A stretch of 64,000 bases of DNA from Pantoea alfalfae (GTDB lineage: Bacteria; Pseudomonadota; Gammaproteobacteria; Enterobacterales; Enterobacteriaceae), in assembly GCF_019880205.1 (NCBI RefSeq), contig NZ_CP082292.1:1240001-1304000 (forward strand). The letters are read 5' to 3'. Shown here piece by piece: positions 42,626 through 51,516 of this stretch. The first letter of the stretch is position 1. Each line of letters begins with the position of its first letter. The notes beneath the pieces were generated by a model. The model saw nothing but the letters and a program-made list of their open reading frames with translations. It ran no database searches and was not told the DNA's origin. The position numbers and the translations under genes are program-made.

Positions 42626-43026
42626 TCGCAGCAATAAATTAGCTCAAAGCGCAGGGAACACGGGCAGAGGAGGAAAGCGTCCCGCGCCTGGGACTAAAAC
42701 GCCGGGAGCGTTTTTGAACAACGCAACGCGTTGGTCCGGCTACGGGCGCACCTCAGGGATGAGGTGCGTACTAAAAACGCCGGGAGCGTTTTTGAACAAC
42801 GCAACGCGTTGGCCCGGCTACGGGCGCACCTCAGGGATGAGGTGCGTACTAAAAACGCCGGGAGCGTTTTTGAACAACGCAACGCGTTGGCCCGTTTACG
42901 GGCGCACCTCAGGGATGAGGTGCGTAATCGCGCGGGACGAGCTGTCAGGGATGACGCTTTTTGCGTCTTTCCGATCTGACCGTGTTCCCTAAGCTGACTC
43001 GATCTCACAGCAAATCAAGCCAGACT
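42626..43026. repeat. Palindromic intergenic element, copy B (expanded)
   Basis: The same element as at 38590-38758, about 400 bp long. The outer arms 42651-42677 and 42967-42990 pair strongly. Inside them GCGTCCCGCGC (42678-42688) pairs with GCGCGGGAC near 42930-42938. The loop of this structure holds three tandem 78-bp units. It fills the space between yfaY and yfaE; no other feature was seen there. Confidence 0.75.
42695..42927. repeat. Three tandem 78-bp units, each with three stem-loops
   Basis: The units repeat with an exact 78-bp period (42700, 42778, 42856) and differ at only a few bases near TTGG(T/C)CCG(GC/TT)TACG. In unit 2 the hairpins are 42773-42780 with 42786-42793, CAACGC-AAC-GCGTTG (42797-42811), and CGCACCTCA-GGGA-TGAGGTGCG (42825-42846). 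Because 78 is a multiple of three, several frames stay open through the array; these are not considered genes. Confidence 0.85.
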
Positions 43027-43039
43027 TATTCCACCTCAG

Positions 43040-43300
43040 TTATAACTCCAGCTCAATCTCGCCTTTGGCTTTGCAGCAGCAGGGCAGGATCTCATCCTGC
43101 TGCACAAAGGCCAGCGGCCGCTGTGGATAATGCACTTCGCCTTTCAGCAGCCGCATCCGGCAGGAGCCGCAGTAACCTTCGCGGCACTGAAACTCCACGC
43201 AGAGATTGTTGGCTTCCAGCAGCGTCAGCAGATTGGTATGCTCGTCTGTGCATTCCAGCCGGGTGCCGGAACTGCGCAGAATAACAACGTCACGGCTCAT
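43040..43300 (-). CDS. yfaE: [2Fe-2S] ferredoxin YfaE for NrdB maintenance
   Basis: YfaE supplies electrons to restore the diferric-tyrosyl radical cofactor of NrdB. It has 86 residues. The plant-type ferredoxin cysteines are in CREGYCGSCRMRL, with the last ligand in the ILPCCCKAKGEIEL end. It begins 2 bp after the nrdB stop, as in E. coli, so it is the third gene of the nrdAB-yfaE operon. Confidence 0.95.
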   Translation of the reverse strand: MSRDVVILRSSGTRLECTDEHTNLLTLLEANNLCVEFQCREGYCGSCRMRLLKGEVHYPQRPLAFVQQDEILPCCCKAKGEIELEL

Positions 43301-43302
43301 GA

Positions 43303-44433
43303 TTAAAGCTGGAAGTCGTCGAAGTCGTTAGCGCCCACTTCAGAGTCGATCTGACCGACCAGGTAAGAGCTCACTTCCACTTCCTGCGGCGCGACCTGAA
43401 CGTTATCAGACACCAGCCACGAGTTGATCCAGGGAATCGGGTTAGAGCGCGTCTGGAAGGGCAGGTCAAGACCCACCGCCTGCATACGGATATTGGTGAT
43501 GTACTCAATATACTGGCAGAGAATGTCTTTGTTCAGGCCGATCATAGAGCCGCCGCTGAACAGATATTCTGCCCACTCTTTCTCCTGCAGCGCCGCCTTC
43601 TTAAACAGCTCGAAGCACTCTTCACGGCACTCTGCTGCAATCTCTTTCATCTCTGGATCGTCTTCACCGCTGCGCAGCAGGTTCAGCATATGCTGAGTGC
43701 CGGTCAGGTGCAGCGCTTCATCGCGAGCAATCAGTTTGATGATTTTTGCGTTACCTTCCATCAGCTCACGCTCAGCAAAAGCGAATGAACAGGCGAAGCT
43801 GACATAGAAACGGATTGCTTCCAGCGCATTGACGCTCATCAGGCAAATATAGAGCTGCTTCTTCAGGGCGCGCAGGCTGACCACAACCTGCTTGCCGTTG
43901 ACCTGATGCGTGCCTTCGCCCAGCTGATGCCAGTAGTTAGTCATCTCAATCAGGTCGTCGTAATAACGTGAGATATCCTGGGCACGCGCCAGAATCTGTT
44001 CATTGGTAACGATATCGTCAAACACTACCGCCGGATCGTTAACGATGTTACGGATGATATGGGTGTATGAACGAGAGTGAATCGTCTCAGAGAACGCCCA
44101 GGTTTCAATCCAGGTTTCCAGCTCAGGAATTGAGATCAGCGGCAGCAGGGCAACGTTCGGGCTGCGACCCTGAATCGAATCCAGCAGCGTCTGATACTTC
44201 AGGTTGCTGATGAAGATATGCTTTTCGTGATCCGGCAGTGCCTGGTAGTCGATACGGTCGCGTGAGACATCCACCTCTTCCGGACGCCAGAAGAAGGAGA
44301 GCTGCTTTTCGATCAGCTTTTCAAAGATGTCATATTTCTGCTGGTCGAAGCGCGCCACGTTGACGGACTGACCGAAAAACATCGGCTCTTTCAGCTGATC
44401 ATTTTTGTTCTGTGAGAAAGTAGAGTAAGCCAT
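43303..44433 (-). CDS. nrdB: Class Ia ribonucleoside-diphosphate reductase, beta subunit
   Basis: NrdB houses the diiron centre and the stable tyrosyl radical that starts catalysis in NrdA. It has 376 residues, as in E. coli. Metal-ligand and radical segments are visible: [37 protein letters not shown] (radical tyrosine in SRSYTHI) and [14 protein letters not shown]. The C-terminal NrdA-docking tail ends NDFDDFQL. It is preceded by a hairpin in the 72-bp nrdA-nrdB gap. Confidence 0.97.
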   Translation of the reverse strand: MAYSTFSQNKNDQLKEPMFFGQSVNVARFDQQKYDIFEKLIEKQLSFFWRPEEVDVSRDRIDYQALPDHEKHIFISNLKYQTLLDSIQGRSPNVALLPLISIPELETWIETWAFSETIHSRSYTHIIRNIVNDPAVVFDDIVTNEQILARAQDISRYYDDLIEMTNYWHQLGEGTHQVNGKQVVVSLRALKKQLYICLMSVNALEAIRFYVSFACSFAFAERELMEGNAKIIKLIARDEALHLTGTQHMLNLLRSGEDDPEMKEIAAECREECFELFKKAALQEKEWAEYLFSGGSMIGLNKDILCQYIEYITNIRMQAVGLDLPFQTRSNPIPWINSWLVSDNVQVAPQEVEVSSYLVGQIDSEVGANDFDDFQL

Positions 44434-44479
44434 AAAAGTTGTCCAAAAGTAGACGAAGCCAGGCCTCGTGAAATGAATG

Positions 44480-44500
44480 AGGCGGGAGAGTCTCCCGCCT
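44480..44500 (-). other. Intercistronic hairpin between nrdA and nrdB
   Basis: AGGCGGGAGA and TCTCCCGCCT form a perfect inverted repeat around one G, just after the nrdA stop. It may stabilise or process the nrdAB message. No T-run follows in the reading direction. Confidence 0.45.
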
Positions 44501-44505
44501 GACCA

Positions 44506-46791
44506 TTAGATCTTACAGGCGCCGCTCTCGCAGCCATCATCCTGGATAGAAGGTGCCAGGTCATCCTGCGCATCTTCCGCACCGTCACGGGTGTTCTGAT
44601 AGTAGAGCGTTTTCACGCCGAACTTGTACGCCGTCAGCAGATCTTTCAGCAGCTGTTTCATCGGCACTTTACCGTTGGCAAAGCGTGACGGATCGTAGTT
44701 GGTGTTGGACGAAATGGCCTGGTCGATGAATTTCTGCATCAGACCCACCAGTTGCAGGTAGCCATCGTTGTTAGGCATTTCCCACAGCAGCTCGTACTGA
44801 TCTTTCAGACGCTCGTACTCCGGCACCACCTGACGCAGGATGCCATCTTTTGATGCTTTGATGCTGATGTGGCCACGTGGCGGCTCAATGCCATTGGTGG
44901 CATTGGAGATCTGCGACGAGGTTTCAGACGGCATCAGCGCGGACAGGGTCGAGTTGCGCAGGCCGTGCGTCTTGATCTCTTCACGCAGGCTCTCCCAGTC
45001 GAGATGCAGCGGTTCGTTGCTGATCGCGTCCAGGTCTTTCTTATAGGTATCGATCGGCAGAATGCCCTGTGCATAGGTGGTTTCATTGAACCACGGGCAG
45101 GCACCTTGCTCTTTCGCCAGCTCGTTTGACGCTTTCAGCAGGTAGTACTGAATCGCTTCAAACGTTTTGTGGGTCAGGCCATTAGCGCTGCCATCGGAGT
45201 AGCGCACACCGTGCTTCGCCAGATAGTAAGCGTAGTTGATGACGCCAATGCCCAGGGTACGACGACCCATGGCACCACGCTGTGCAGCCGGAATCGGGTA
45301 ATCCTGATAATCGAGCAGGGCATCAAGGGCACGCACCGCCAGGGTAGCCAGCTCTTCCAAATCGTCGAGGCTTTCAATGGCGCCAAGGTTGAACGCAGAG
45401 AGCGTACACAGGGCGATCTCACCGTTTTCGTCGTTAACATCTTCCAGCGGTTTGGTCGGCAGGGCGATTTCCAGGCAGAGGTTAGACTGGCGAACCGGCG
45501 CGATGCGCGGATCAAACGGGCTGTGAGTGTTGCAGTGATCGACGTTCTGAATGTAGATACGGCCAGTTGAAGCACGTTCCTGCATCATCAGCGAGAAGAG
45601 ATCGACCGCTTTAACACGCTGCTGACGGATGCTCTTATCCTGCTCATATTTGGTGTAAAGGCGCTCAAACTCATCCTGATCGGCGAAGAACGCGTCATAC
45701 AGGCCAGGCACGTCAGACGGGCTGAACAGGGTGATGTCTTCGCCTTTCAGCAGGCGCTGATACATCAGCTTGTTGAGCTGAACGCCATAGTCCATGTGAC
45801 GCACGCGGTTACCTTCAACACCACGGTTGTTTTTCAGCACCAGCAGACTTTCGATTTCGAGATGCCACATCGGGTAGAACAGCGTCGCTGCGCCGCCACG
45901 TACGCCGCCCTGAGAACAGGACTTCACTGCGGTCTGGAAATGCTTATAGAACGGAATACAGCCGGTGTGGAACGCTTCACCGCCGCGAATCGGGCTGCCC
46001 AGCGCACGGATACGACCGGCGTTGATGCCGATACCGGCACGCTGAGAGACATATTTCACAATTGCACTGGAGGTGGCGTTGATGGAGTCCAGGCTGTCGC
46101 CGCACTCGATTAGCACACAGGAACTGAACTGACGCGTCGGGGTACGCACGCCCGACATGATTGGCGTCGGCAGTGAGATTTTAAACGTGGAGATCGCATC
46201 ATAGAAACGCTTGATGTAATCCATACGCGTGTCGCGCGGATAGCCAGAGAAGAGGCAGGCAGCGACCAGAATGTAGAGGAACTGCGCGCTCTCGTAGATT
46301 TCACCCGAGACGCGGTTCTGGACCAGATATTTGCCTTCCAGCTGCTTTACCGCTGCGTAGGAGAAGTTCATGTCACGCCAGTGGTCGAGAAACTCGTCCA
46401 TCTGCGCGAACTCTTCCTGGCTGTAATCTTCCAGCAGGTGGCGATCATATTTGCCCATGTCGACCATCTTAACGACCTGGTCATAAAGCTTCGGCGGCTC
46501 AAACTGACCATACGCTTTTTTACGCAGGTGGAAGATTGCCAGGCGGGCAGCCAGGTACTGATAGTCAGGGGCATCGCGAGAGATGAGGTCTGCTGCGGCC
46601 TTGATGATGGTCTCATGAATGTCAGAGGTTCTGATGCCATCATAGAACTGAATGTGGGAGCGCAGCTCCACCTGTGACACTGAGACGTTGTTCAGCCCTT
46701 CAGCTGCCCAGTCCAGCACACGGTGAATTTTGTCGAGATCAATGCGCTCCTGGCGGCCATCGCGTTTAGTAACGAGCAGACTCTGGTTCAT
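44506..46791 (-). CDS. nrdA: Class Ia ribonucleoside-diphosphate reductase, alpha subunit
   Basis: NrdA reduces ribonucleoside diphosphates to deoxy forms. It has 761 residues, the E. coli length. An N-terminal ATP-cone (about residues 5-95, KRDGRQERIDLDKIHRVLDW) senses ATP/dATP. Catalytic elements are FSSCVLIECGD, NLCLEIALP and ALCTLSAFNLG, and the C-terminal thiol pair C754/C759 is in CESGACKI. Two DnaA boxes lie about 50-90 bp upstream, as expected for cell-cycle control of this gene. Confidence 0.98.
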   Translation of the reverse strand: MNQSLLVTKRDGRQERIDLDKIHRVLDWAAEGLNNVSVSQVELRSHIQFYDGIRTSDIHETIIKAAADLISRDAPDYQYLAARLAIFHLRKKAYGQFEPPKLYDQVVKMVDMGKYDRHLLEDYSQEEFAQMDEFLDHWRDMNFSYAAVKQLEGKYLVQNRVSGEIYESAQFLYILVAACLFSGYPRDTRMDYIKRFYDAISTFKISLPTPIMSGVRTPTRQFSSCVLIECGDSLDSINATSSAIVKYVSQRAGIGINAGRIRALGSPIRGGEAFHTGCIPFYKHFQTAVKSCSQGGVRGGAATLFYPMWHLEIESLLVLKNNRGVEGNRVRHMDYGVQLNKLMYQRLLKGEDITLFSPSDVPGLYDAFFADQDEFERLYTKYEQDKSIRQQRVKAVDLFSLMMQERASTGRIYIQNVDHCNTHSPFDPRIAPVRQSNLCLEIALPTKPLEDVNDENGEIALCTLSAFNLGAIESLDDLEELATLAVRALDALLDYQDYPIPAAQRGAMGRRTLGIGVINYAYYLAKHGVRYSDGSANGLTHKTFEAIQYYLLKASNELAKEQGACPWFNETTYAQGILPIDTYKKDLDAISNEPLHLDWESLREEIKTHGLRNSTLSALMPSETSSQISNATNGIEPPRGHISIKASKDGILRQVVPEYERLKDQYELLWEMPNNDGYLQLVGLMQKFIDQAISSNTNYDPSRFANGKVPMKQLLKDLLTAYKFGVKTLYYQNTRDGAEDAQDDLAPSIQDDGCESGACKI

Positions 46792-46842
46792 GTCGCGTTT
46801 TTACCTTTGCGTGAGTATCCAAAAATTAAAAGAAATCCCGGT

Positions 46843-46851
46843 TTATACACA
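46843..46851. promoter_or_regulatory. DnaA box upstream of nrdA
   Basis: TTATACACA fits the consensus TTATNCACA and lies 52 bp upstream of nrdA. A second box in opposite orientation follows 22 bp further. DnaA control of nrdA is established in E. coli. Confidence 0.7.
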
Positions 46852-46872
46852 GCCTATTCATTGTGAATAATG

Positions 46873-46881
46873 TGTGGATAA
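46873..46881. promoter_or_regulatory. Second DnaA box upstream of nrdA
   Basis: TGTGGATAA is the complement of the perfect box TTATCCACA. It is followed by CACTACATCTAG, which could be a degenerate NrdR box; that part is weak. Confidence 0.7.
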
Positions 46882-47318
46882 ACACTACATCTAGGGGGTG
46901 ATGAGAAAAGTCATAACTACATGGGGGCATATTTTAGTATTTTACGGCCGCTTAACAAGAGCAAAAAATGATGGCTGGAGGGGTTGTAATTCTTGCGAAA
47001 TTTCTTAGCCCACGCCTTGTAAGGCCTGGCAACATGTCAACCAGATCACACTTTTTTTTCTAACTTTGATCGGACGCGTATTTCTTATTCAATCCTCCCT
47101 TTTCGGCCCTGCAGGGGAGGAAAAAAAGCGAAAAGAGACTACGTGCATGGGCCGTTGCAAGATGACGCGGACTGAAATCTGAGGCAGAAGAGAGTGGGTG
47201 AGACGTAACCCACTGGCAGATAACACTATGCCTCTGTTGCGGTTGGTTCCGGCGGCAGCAGGCGATGAAAAGCAGAAAGGGAAGGACAAGCCCGCCCTGA
47301 TTCAGGCGGGCCGATCAC

Positions 47319-48044
47319 TTATACGGCGCGGTGCGTGTGCACCATATAATTCACGTCAGTGCCGGGGGCCAGTTTGAAGCGATTGGTCAGCGGATTGTAG
47401 TGCAGGCCGATAATGTTACGTTCACGCAGCGTCGTTTCATCCACCCAGCCCAGCAGTTCGGAAGGACGGATAAACTTCTTCACGTCATGGGTGCCGCGCG
47501 GCAGCATGCGGAGCACATATTCCGCGCCAAAGATCGCCAGTAGCCAGGCTTTGGGATTGCGGTTTAGCGTAGAGAAAAAGACTTCGCCGCCGGGTTTGAC
47601 CAGTTTCGCACAGGCGTGAATCACCGAGCGGGGATCCGGCACGTGCTCCAGCATCTCCATGCAGGTCACCACATCATATTTCCCTGCGTTCTGCTCCGCA
47701 TGCTCTTCAACGGTCTGCTGAACGTAGTCCAGCGTGACGCCGCTCTCCAGAGCATGCAGACGCGCCACGGCCAGTGGTTCGGCACCCATATCCAGACCGG
47801 TCACAACTGCGCCTTCACGCGCCATGCTTTCGGATAAAATGCCGCCGCCGCATCCAACGTCGAGCACGGTTTTACCGAACAGGCCATTGCTGTGCTGCGC
47901 GATGTAGCCCAGGCGCAGGGGGTTGATACGGTGCAACGGTTTAAATTCACCCTCCAGATCCCACCAGCGTGAGGCAACGGCCTCAAACTTGGCAATTTCC
48001 TGCGCATCGACGTTATGCTGATGATTCTGCGGTTGTGCATTCAT
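47319..48044 (-). CDS. ubiG: Ubiquinone O-methyltransferase UbiG
   Basis: UbiG performs both O-methylation steps of ubiquinone synthesis with S-adenosylmethionine. It has 241 residues. The SAM-binding motif [20 protein letters not shown] and the following acidic strand end GLDMG are clear, as are [19 protein letters not shown] and the C-terminal NYMVHTHR. It is divergent from gyrA with a 177-bp intergenic region, the same arrangement as in E. coli. Confidence 0.96.
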   Translation of the reverse strand: MNAQPQNHQHNVDAQEIAKFEAVASRWWDLEGEFKPLHRINPLRLGYIAQHSNGLFGKTVLDVGCGGGILSESMAREGAVVTGLDMGAEPLAVARLHALESGVTLDYVQQTVEEHAEQNAGKYDVVTCMEMLEHVPDPRSVIHACAKLVKPGGEVFFSTLNRNPKAWLLAIFGAEYVLRMLPRGTHDVKKFIRPSELLGWVDETTLRERNIIGLHYNPLTNRFKLAPGTDVNYMVHTHRAV

Positions 48045-48221
48045 TGAATCGTAACTCCTGACAAAATGTGCCCACAGTATAAACGCTTAACCGCAGTTGG
48101 CACACCTTTCAGGGGCAATGAAAAGCAGGGGAAATCGGTGGTTAACGTTCACCAGAGCATTGCAGTGTGATATACTTTCGCACCTTTAAAATCCGGGATT
48201 AAGTAGAGGGATAGCGGCTCC

Positions 48222-50894
48222 ATGAGCGACCTTGCGAGAGAAATTACACCGGTCAATATCGAAGAAGAATTAAAGAATTCTTACCTCGGTTACGCCATGT
48301 CGGTCATCGTTGGCCGAGCTTTACCCGATGTGCGTGATGGCCTGAAGCCGGTTCACCGTCGCGTACTCTATGCGATGAGCGTACTGGGTAACGACTGGAA
48401 CAAACCCTATAAAAAATCTGCCCGCGTCGTCGGTGACGTTATCGGTAAATATCACCCGCATGGTGATTCCGCCGTTTACGACACCATTGTACGTATGGCC
48501 CAGCCTTTCTCCCTGCGTTACATGCTGGTGGACGGACAAGGCAACTTCGGTTCCATCGACGGCGACTCCGCTGCAGCGATGCGTTATACCGAAATTCGCA
48601 TGTCGAAAATCGCCCACGACCTGTTAGCTGACCTGGAAAAAGAGACCGTCGATTTCGTACCGAACTATGACGGCACTGAGCAGATCCCTGAAGTTCTGCC
48701 GACCAAAATCCCTAACCTGCTGGTGAACGGTTCTTCCGGTATCGCCGTGGGTATGGCAACCAACATTCCACCGCACAACCTGCGTGAAGTGATTAACGGC
48801 TGCCTGGCGTACATTGAAGATGAGAACATCAGCATTGAAGCGCTGATGGAGCACATTCCGGGGCCTGATTTCCCGACCGCCGCCATCATCAATGGTCGCC
48901 GTGGCATCGAAGAAGCGTACCGCACCGGACGCGGCAAGATTTACATTCGCGCACGTGGCGAAGTGGAAGCCGATGCGAAAACGGGCCGCGAGACCATCAT
49001 CATTCACGAGCTGCCGTATCAGGTGAACAAAGCACGCCTGATTGAGAAGATTGCGGAGCTGGTGAAAGAGAAGCGTGTCGAAGGCATCAGCGCACTGCGC
49101 GATGAGTCTGATAAAGACGGCATGCGCATCGTGATTGAAATCAAGCGTGATGCGGTCGGCGAAGTGGTGCTGAATAATCTCTATTCACTGACCCAGTTGC
49201 AGACATCGTTTGGCATCAATATGGTGGCGCTGCATCAGGGCCAGCCGAAGATTATGGCGCTGAAGGAAATTCTGGATGCCTTTGTTCGCCATCGTCGTGA
49301 AGTCGTAACGCGTCGTACCATCTTTGAACTGCGTAAAGCCCGTGACCGCGCGCATATCCTGGAAGGTCTGGCGATTGCGCTGGCGAATATCGATCCAATT
49401 ATCGAGCTGATTCGTCGTGCACCAAACCCGGCAGAAGCGAAAGCGGGTCTGATTGCACAGGCGTGGGATCTGGGTAACGTGTCAGCGATGCTGGAGCGTG
49501 CCGGTGATGACGCCGCGCGTCCCGAGTGGCTGGATCCGCAGTACGGCATCCGTGATGGTCAGTACTATCTAACCGAGCAGCAGGCTCAGGCGATTCTGGA
49601 TCTGCGTCTGCAGAAACTGACCGGCCTTGAGCACGAGAAGCTGCTGGATGAGTATAAGGCACTGCTGGAGCAGATCGCTGAGTTGCTGCACATTCTGTCG
49701 AGCGCTGAGCGTCTGATGGAAGTGATCCGCGAAGAGCTGGAGCTGATGCGCGATCAGTTTGGCGACGATCGTCGTACAGAGATCACCGCAAATACCGCCG
49801 ATATTAACATCGAAGACCTGATCAATCAGGAAGATGTTGTGGTGACATTGTCGCATCAGGGCTATGTGAAGTATCAGCCGCTGACCGACTATGAAGCGCA
49901 GCGTCGTGGTGGTAAAGGCAAGTCAGCCGCACGTATCAAAGAAGAGGACTTCATTGATCGTCTGCTGGTGGCGAATACCCACGACACGATTCTTTGCTTC
50001 TCAAGCCGTGGCCGTCTCTACTGGATGAAGGTTTATCAGCTGCCGGAAGCGAGTCGTGGCGCACGTGGACGTCCAATCGTCAATCTGCTGCCGCTGGAAG
50101 CCAACGAGCGTATTACGGCGATTCTGCCGGTACGTGAGTATACCGAAGGCTTCAATATCTTTATGGCAACCGCGCTGGGTACCGTGAAGAAGACTGCGCT
50201 GAAAGAGTTCAGTCGTCCGCGTAGCGCCGGCATTATTGCCGTGAATCTGCGTGATGACGATGAGCTGATCGGTGTGGCGCTGACCAACGGTAATGACGAA
50301 GCGATGCTGTTCTCAGCGGCCGGTAAAGTGGTGCGCTTCGCAGAAACCGCAGTTCGTGCCATGGGTCGTACCGCTTCTGGCGTGCGCGGCATCAGGCTGG
50401 CTGAAGGCGATCGTGTCGTGTCGTTGATTGTGCCGCGTGAAGAGGGTGCCATTATGACCGTAACGCAGAATGGTTACGGTAAGCGGACTGCCAACAGCGA
50501 ATACCCGACCAAGTCGCGTGCGACGCAGGGTGTTATTTCAATCAAAGTGACTGAACGTAATGGTCCGGTAATTGGCGCGGTTCAGGTTGTCGATGGCGAT
50601 CAGATTATGATGATCACCGATGCCGGTACGCTGGTGCGTACTCGCGTTTCAGAAGTGAGCGTCGTGGGTCGTAATACCCAGGGTGTGATCCTGATTCGTA
50701 CCGCAGAGGATGAGAACGTAGTCGCTCTGCAGCGTGTTGCCGAGCCGGTTGAAGAAGAAGAGCTGGATTCAATCGACGGCAGCGTGGCGGAAGGCGAAGA
50801 TGATATTGCGCCGGAAGCTGAGATTGACGATGAAGAGATTGCACCGGAAGCGGATGCAGAAGACGAAGACGACGCAGCTGAAGACGAAGAGTAA
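48222..50894 (+). CDS. gyrA: DNA gyrase subunit A
   Basis: GyrA breaks and rejoins DNA during negative supercoiling. It has 890 residues (E. coli 875). The catalytic tyrosine is Y122 in [10 protein letters not shown]. The quinolone region [19 protein letters not shown] keeps S83 and D87, so the known target changes are absent. The GyrA box QRRGGKG and the C-terminal pinwheel domain are present, then a long acidic tail. Unusually, residue 23 is Gly in SYLGYAMSV where E. coli has Asp. A terminator follows at 50926. Confidence 0.98.
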   Translation: MSDLAREITPVNIEEELKNSYLGYAMSVIVGRALPDVRDGLKPVHRRVLYAMSVLGNDWNKPYKKSARVVGDVIGKYHPHGDSAVYDTIVRMAQPFSLRYMLVDGQGNFGSIDGDSAAAMRYTEIRMSKIAHDLLADLEKETVDFVPNYDGTEQIPEVLPTKIPNLLVNGSSGIAVGMATNIPPHNLREVINGCLAYIEDENISIEALMEHIPGPDFPTAAIINGRRGIEEAYRTGRGKIYIRARGEVEADAKTGRETIIIHELPYQVNKARLIEKIAELVKEKRVEGISALRDESDKDGMRIVIEIKRDAVGEVVLNNLYSLTQLQTSFGINMVALHQGQPKIMALKEILDAFVRHRREVVTRRTIFELRKARDRAHILEGLAIALANIDPIIELIRRAPNPAEAKAGLIAQAWDLGNVSAMLERAGDDAARPEWLDPQYGIRDGQYYLTEQQAQAILDLRLQKLTGLEHEKLLDEYKALLEQIAELLHILSSAERLMEVIREELELMRDQFGDDRRTEITANTADINIEDLINQEDVVVTLSHQGYVKYQPLTDYEAQRRGGKGKSAARIKEEDFIDRLLVANTHDTILCFSSRGRLYWMKVYQLPEASRGARGRPIVNLLPLEANERITAILPVREYTEGFNIFMATALGTVKKTALKEFSRPRSAGIIAVNLRDDDELIGVALTNGNDEAMLFSAAGKVVRFAETAVRAMGRTASGVRGIRLAEGDRVVSLIVPREEGAIMTVTQNGYGKRTANSEYPTKSRATQGVISIKVTERNGPVIGAVQVVDGDQIMMITDAGTLVRTRVSEVSVVGRNTQGVILIRTAEDENVVALQRVAEPVEEEELDSIDGSVAEGEDDIAPEAEIDDEEIAPEADAEDEDDAAEDEE

Positions 50895-50925
50895 TTTGTC
50901 TGACGTGAGCTGAGGTTCGTTGCAG

Positions 50926-50964
50926 AAACGGCAGGTCAGGGGAAACCCGGCCTGCCGTTTTTTT
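50926..50964 (+). terminator. Rho-independent terminator after gyrA
   Basis: AAACGGCAGG (50926-50935) pairs with CCTGCCGTTT (50951-50960), with further pairing inside, then seven T to 50964. Confidence 0.85.
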
Positions 50965-51028
50965 GTGTGTGATGGACAGATTGCAGGGGCAGAGAGTTTA
51001 TGGCGGGTGGCTGGGAGCTGATGGCTGT

Positions 51029-51180
51029 GAGTCGGGAGCCGTCGCAATGCCTGCTGTGCCCGATCGCAAAGGATTCCCGCATCCCTGCGGATCGGCCACG
51101 CCATCCCTGCCGTGGACACGTTGCTCTTCGGGCACAGCAGGCCTTTTTTGTGGGGATTTGGGTGTCGCTTTGAGGGGATG
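51029..51180. repeat. Intergenic repeat, first of two tandem copies
   Basis: The segment GAGTCGGGAGC(C/G)GTCGCAATG ... TGTCGCTTTGAGG occurs twice, offset by 195 bp over most of its length. In this copy CCTGCTGTGCCCGA (51050-51063) is perfectly complementary to TCGGGCACAGCAGG (51128-51141), making a large hairpin of about 90 nt. No gene is proposed. Confidence 0.75.
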
Positions 51181-51232
51181 GGCGTGGTGTTTGAGGGGTG
51201 AGATGTGGGGCGGGCACATGGCTGGTGGCTAT

Positions 51233-51375
51233 GAGTCGGGAGCGGTCGCAATGCCCGATCGCAAAGGATTCCCGCATCCCTGCGGATCGTCCATGCCATC
51301 CGTGGCGTGGACGCTTTGCTCTTCGGGCACAGCAGGCCTTTCTTACTGGGGTTGTGGTGTCGCTTTGAGGAGATG
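51233..51375. repeat. Intergenic repeat, second copy (left stem shortened)
   Basis: It matches 51029-51180 with small substitutions, but lacks nine bases of the left hairpin arm (the CTGCTGTGC part), so the long stem cannot form fully. Both copies share GCAAAGGATTCCCGCATCCC and TTCGGGCACAGCAGGCC. The remaining sequence to 51516 contains no recognised gene and should hold the rcsC promoter. Confidence 0.7.
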
Positions 51376-51516
51376 CAGATGGCGCTTTGGCTGTCTTAAA
51401 AGATTCCCAAACCTTCCGCTAAGCCTGCGGCTGGCTGGCTTTTTTCGCCCGATAAAGCTAGTGTATGGGCATTAAAAATCGATGATGCGACTAACCTTGC
51501 CAACTGCGAGTTACCT

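Larger units (their letters stand above)
46792..47318. promoter_or_regulatory. nrdA upstream region up to ubiG
   Basis: 527 bp without a gene. The part near nrdA holds the two DnaA boxes. The part near ubiG (47085-47240) has nested inverted repeats: AGTGGGT (47193-47199) with ACCCACT (47208-47214), enclosed by GAGGCA (47181-47186) and TGCCTC (47229-47234). In E. coli the autotransporter gene yfaL occupies this position; no remnant of it was recognised. A GC-rich pairing CCCGCC / GGCGGG at 47291-47311 may end ubiG. Confidence 0.5.

Noticed and set aside
42695..42927. CRISPR array
   Set aside because: Units are directly adjacent and nearly identical, with no unique spacers, and no cas genes are in the window.
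42694..43008. Reading frames of about 80-105 codons on both strands with a 26-residue repeat
   Set aside because: They arise because the 78-bp tandem unit is a multiple of three. Several frames are open at once, no ribosome site is present, and the DNA is built of hairpins.
47089..47289. Minus-strand frame of 66 codons in the ubiG-nrdA gap
   Set aside because: It lies across the nested inverted repeats and shows no similarity I recognise, including to the absent yfaL.
50769..51299. Minus-strand frame of 176 codons across the gyrA end and the duplicated block
   Set aside because: It runs antisense into gyrA, and its repeated segments simply mirror the 195-bp DNA duplication.
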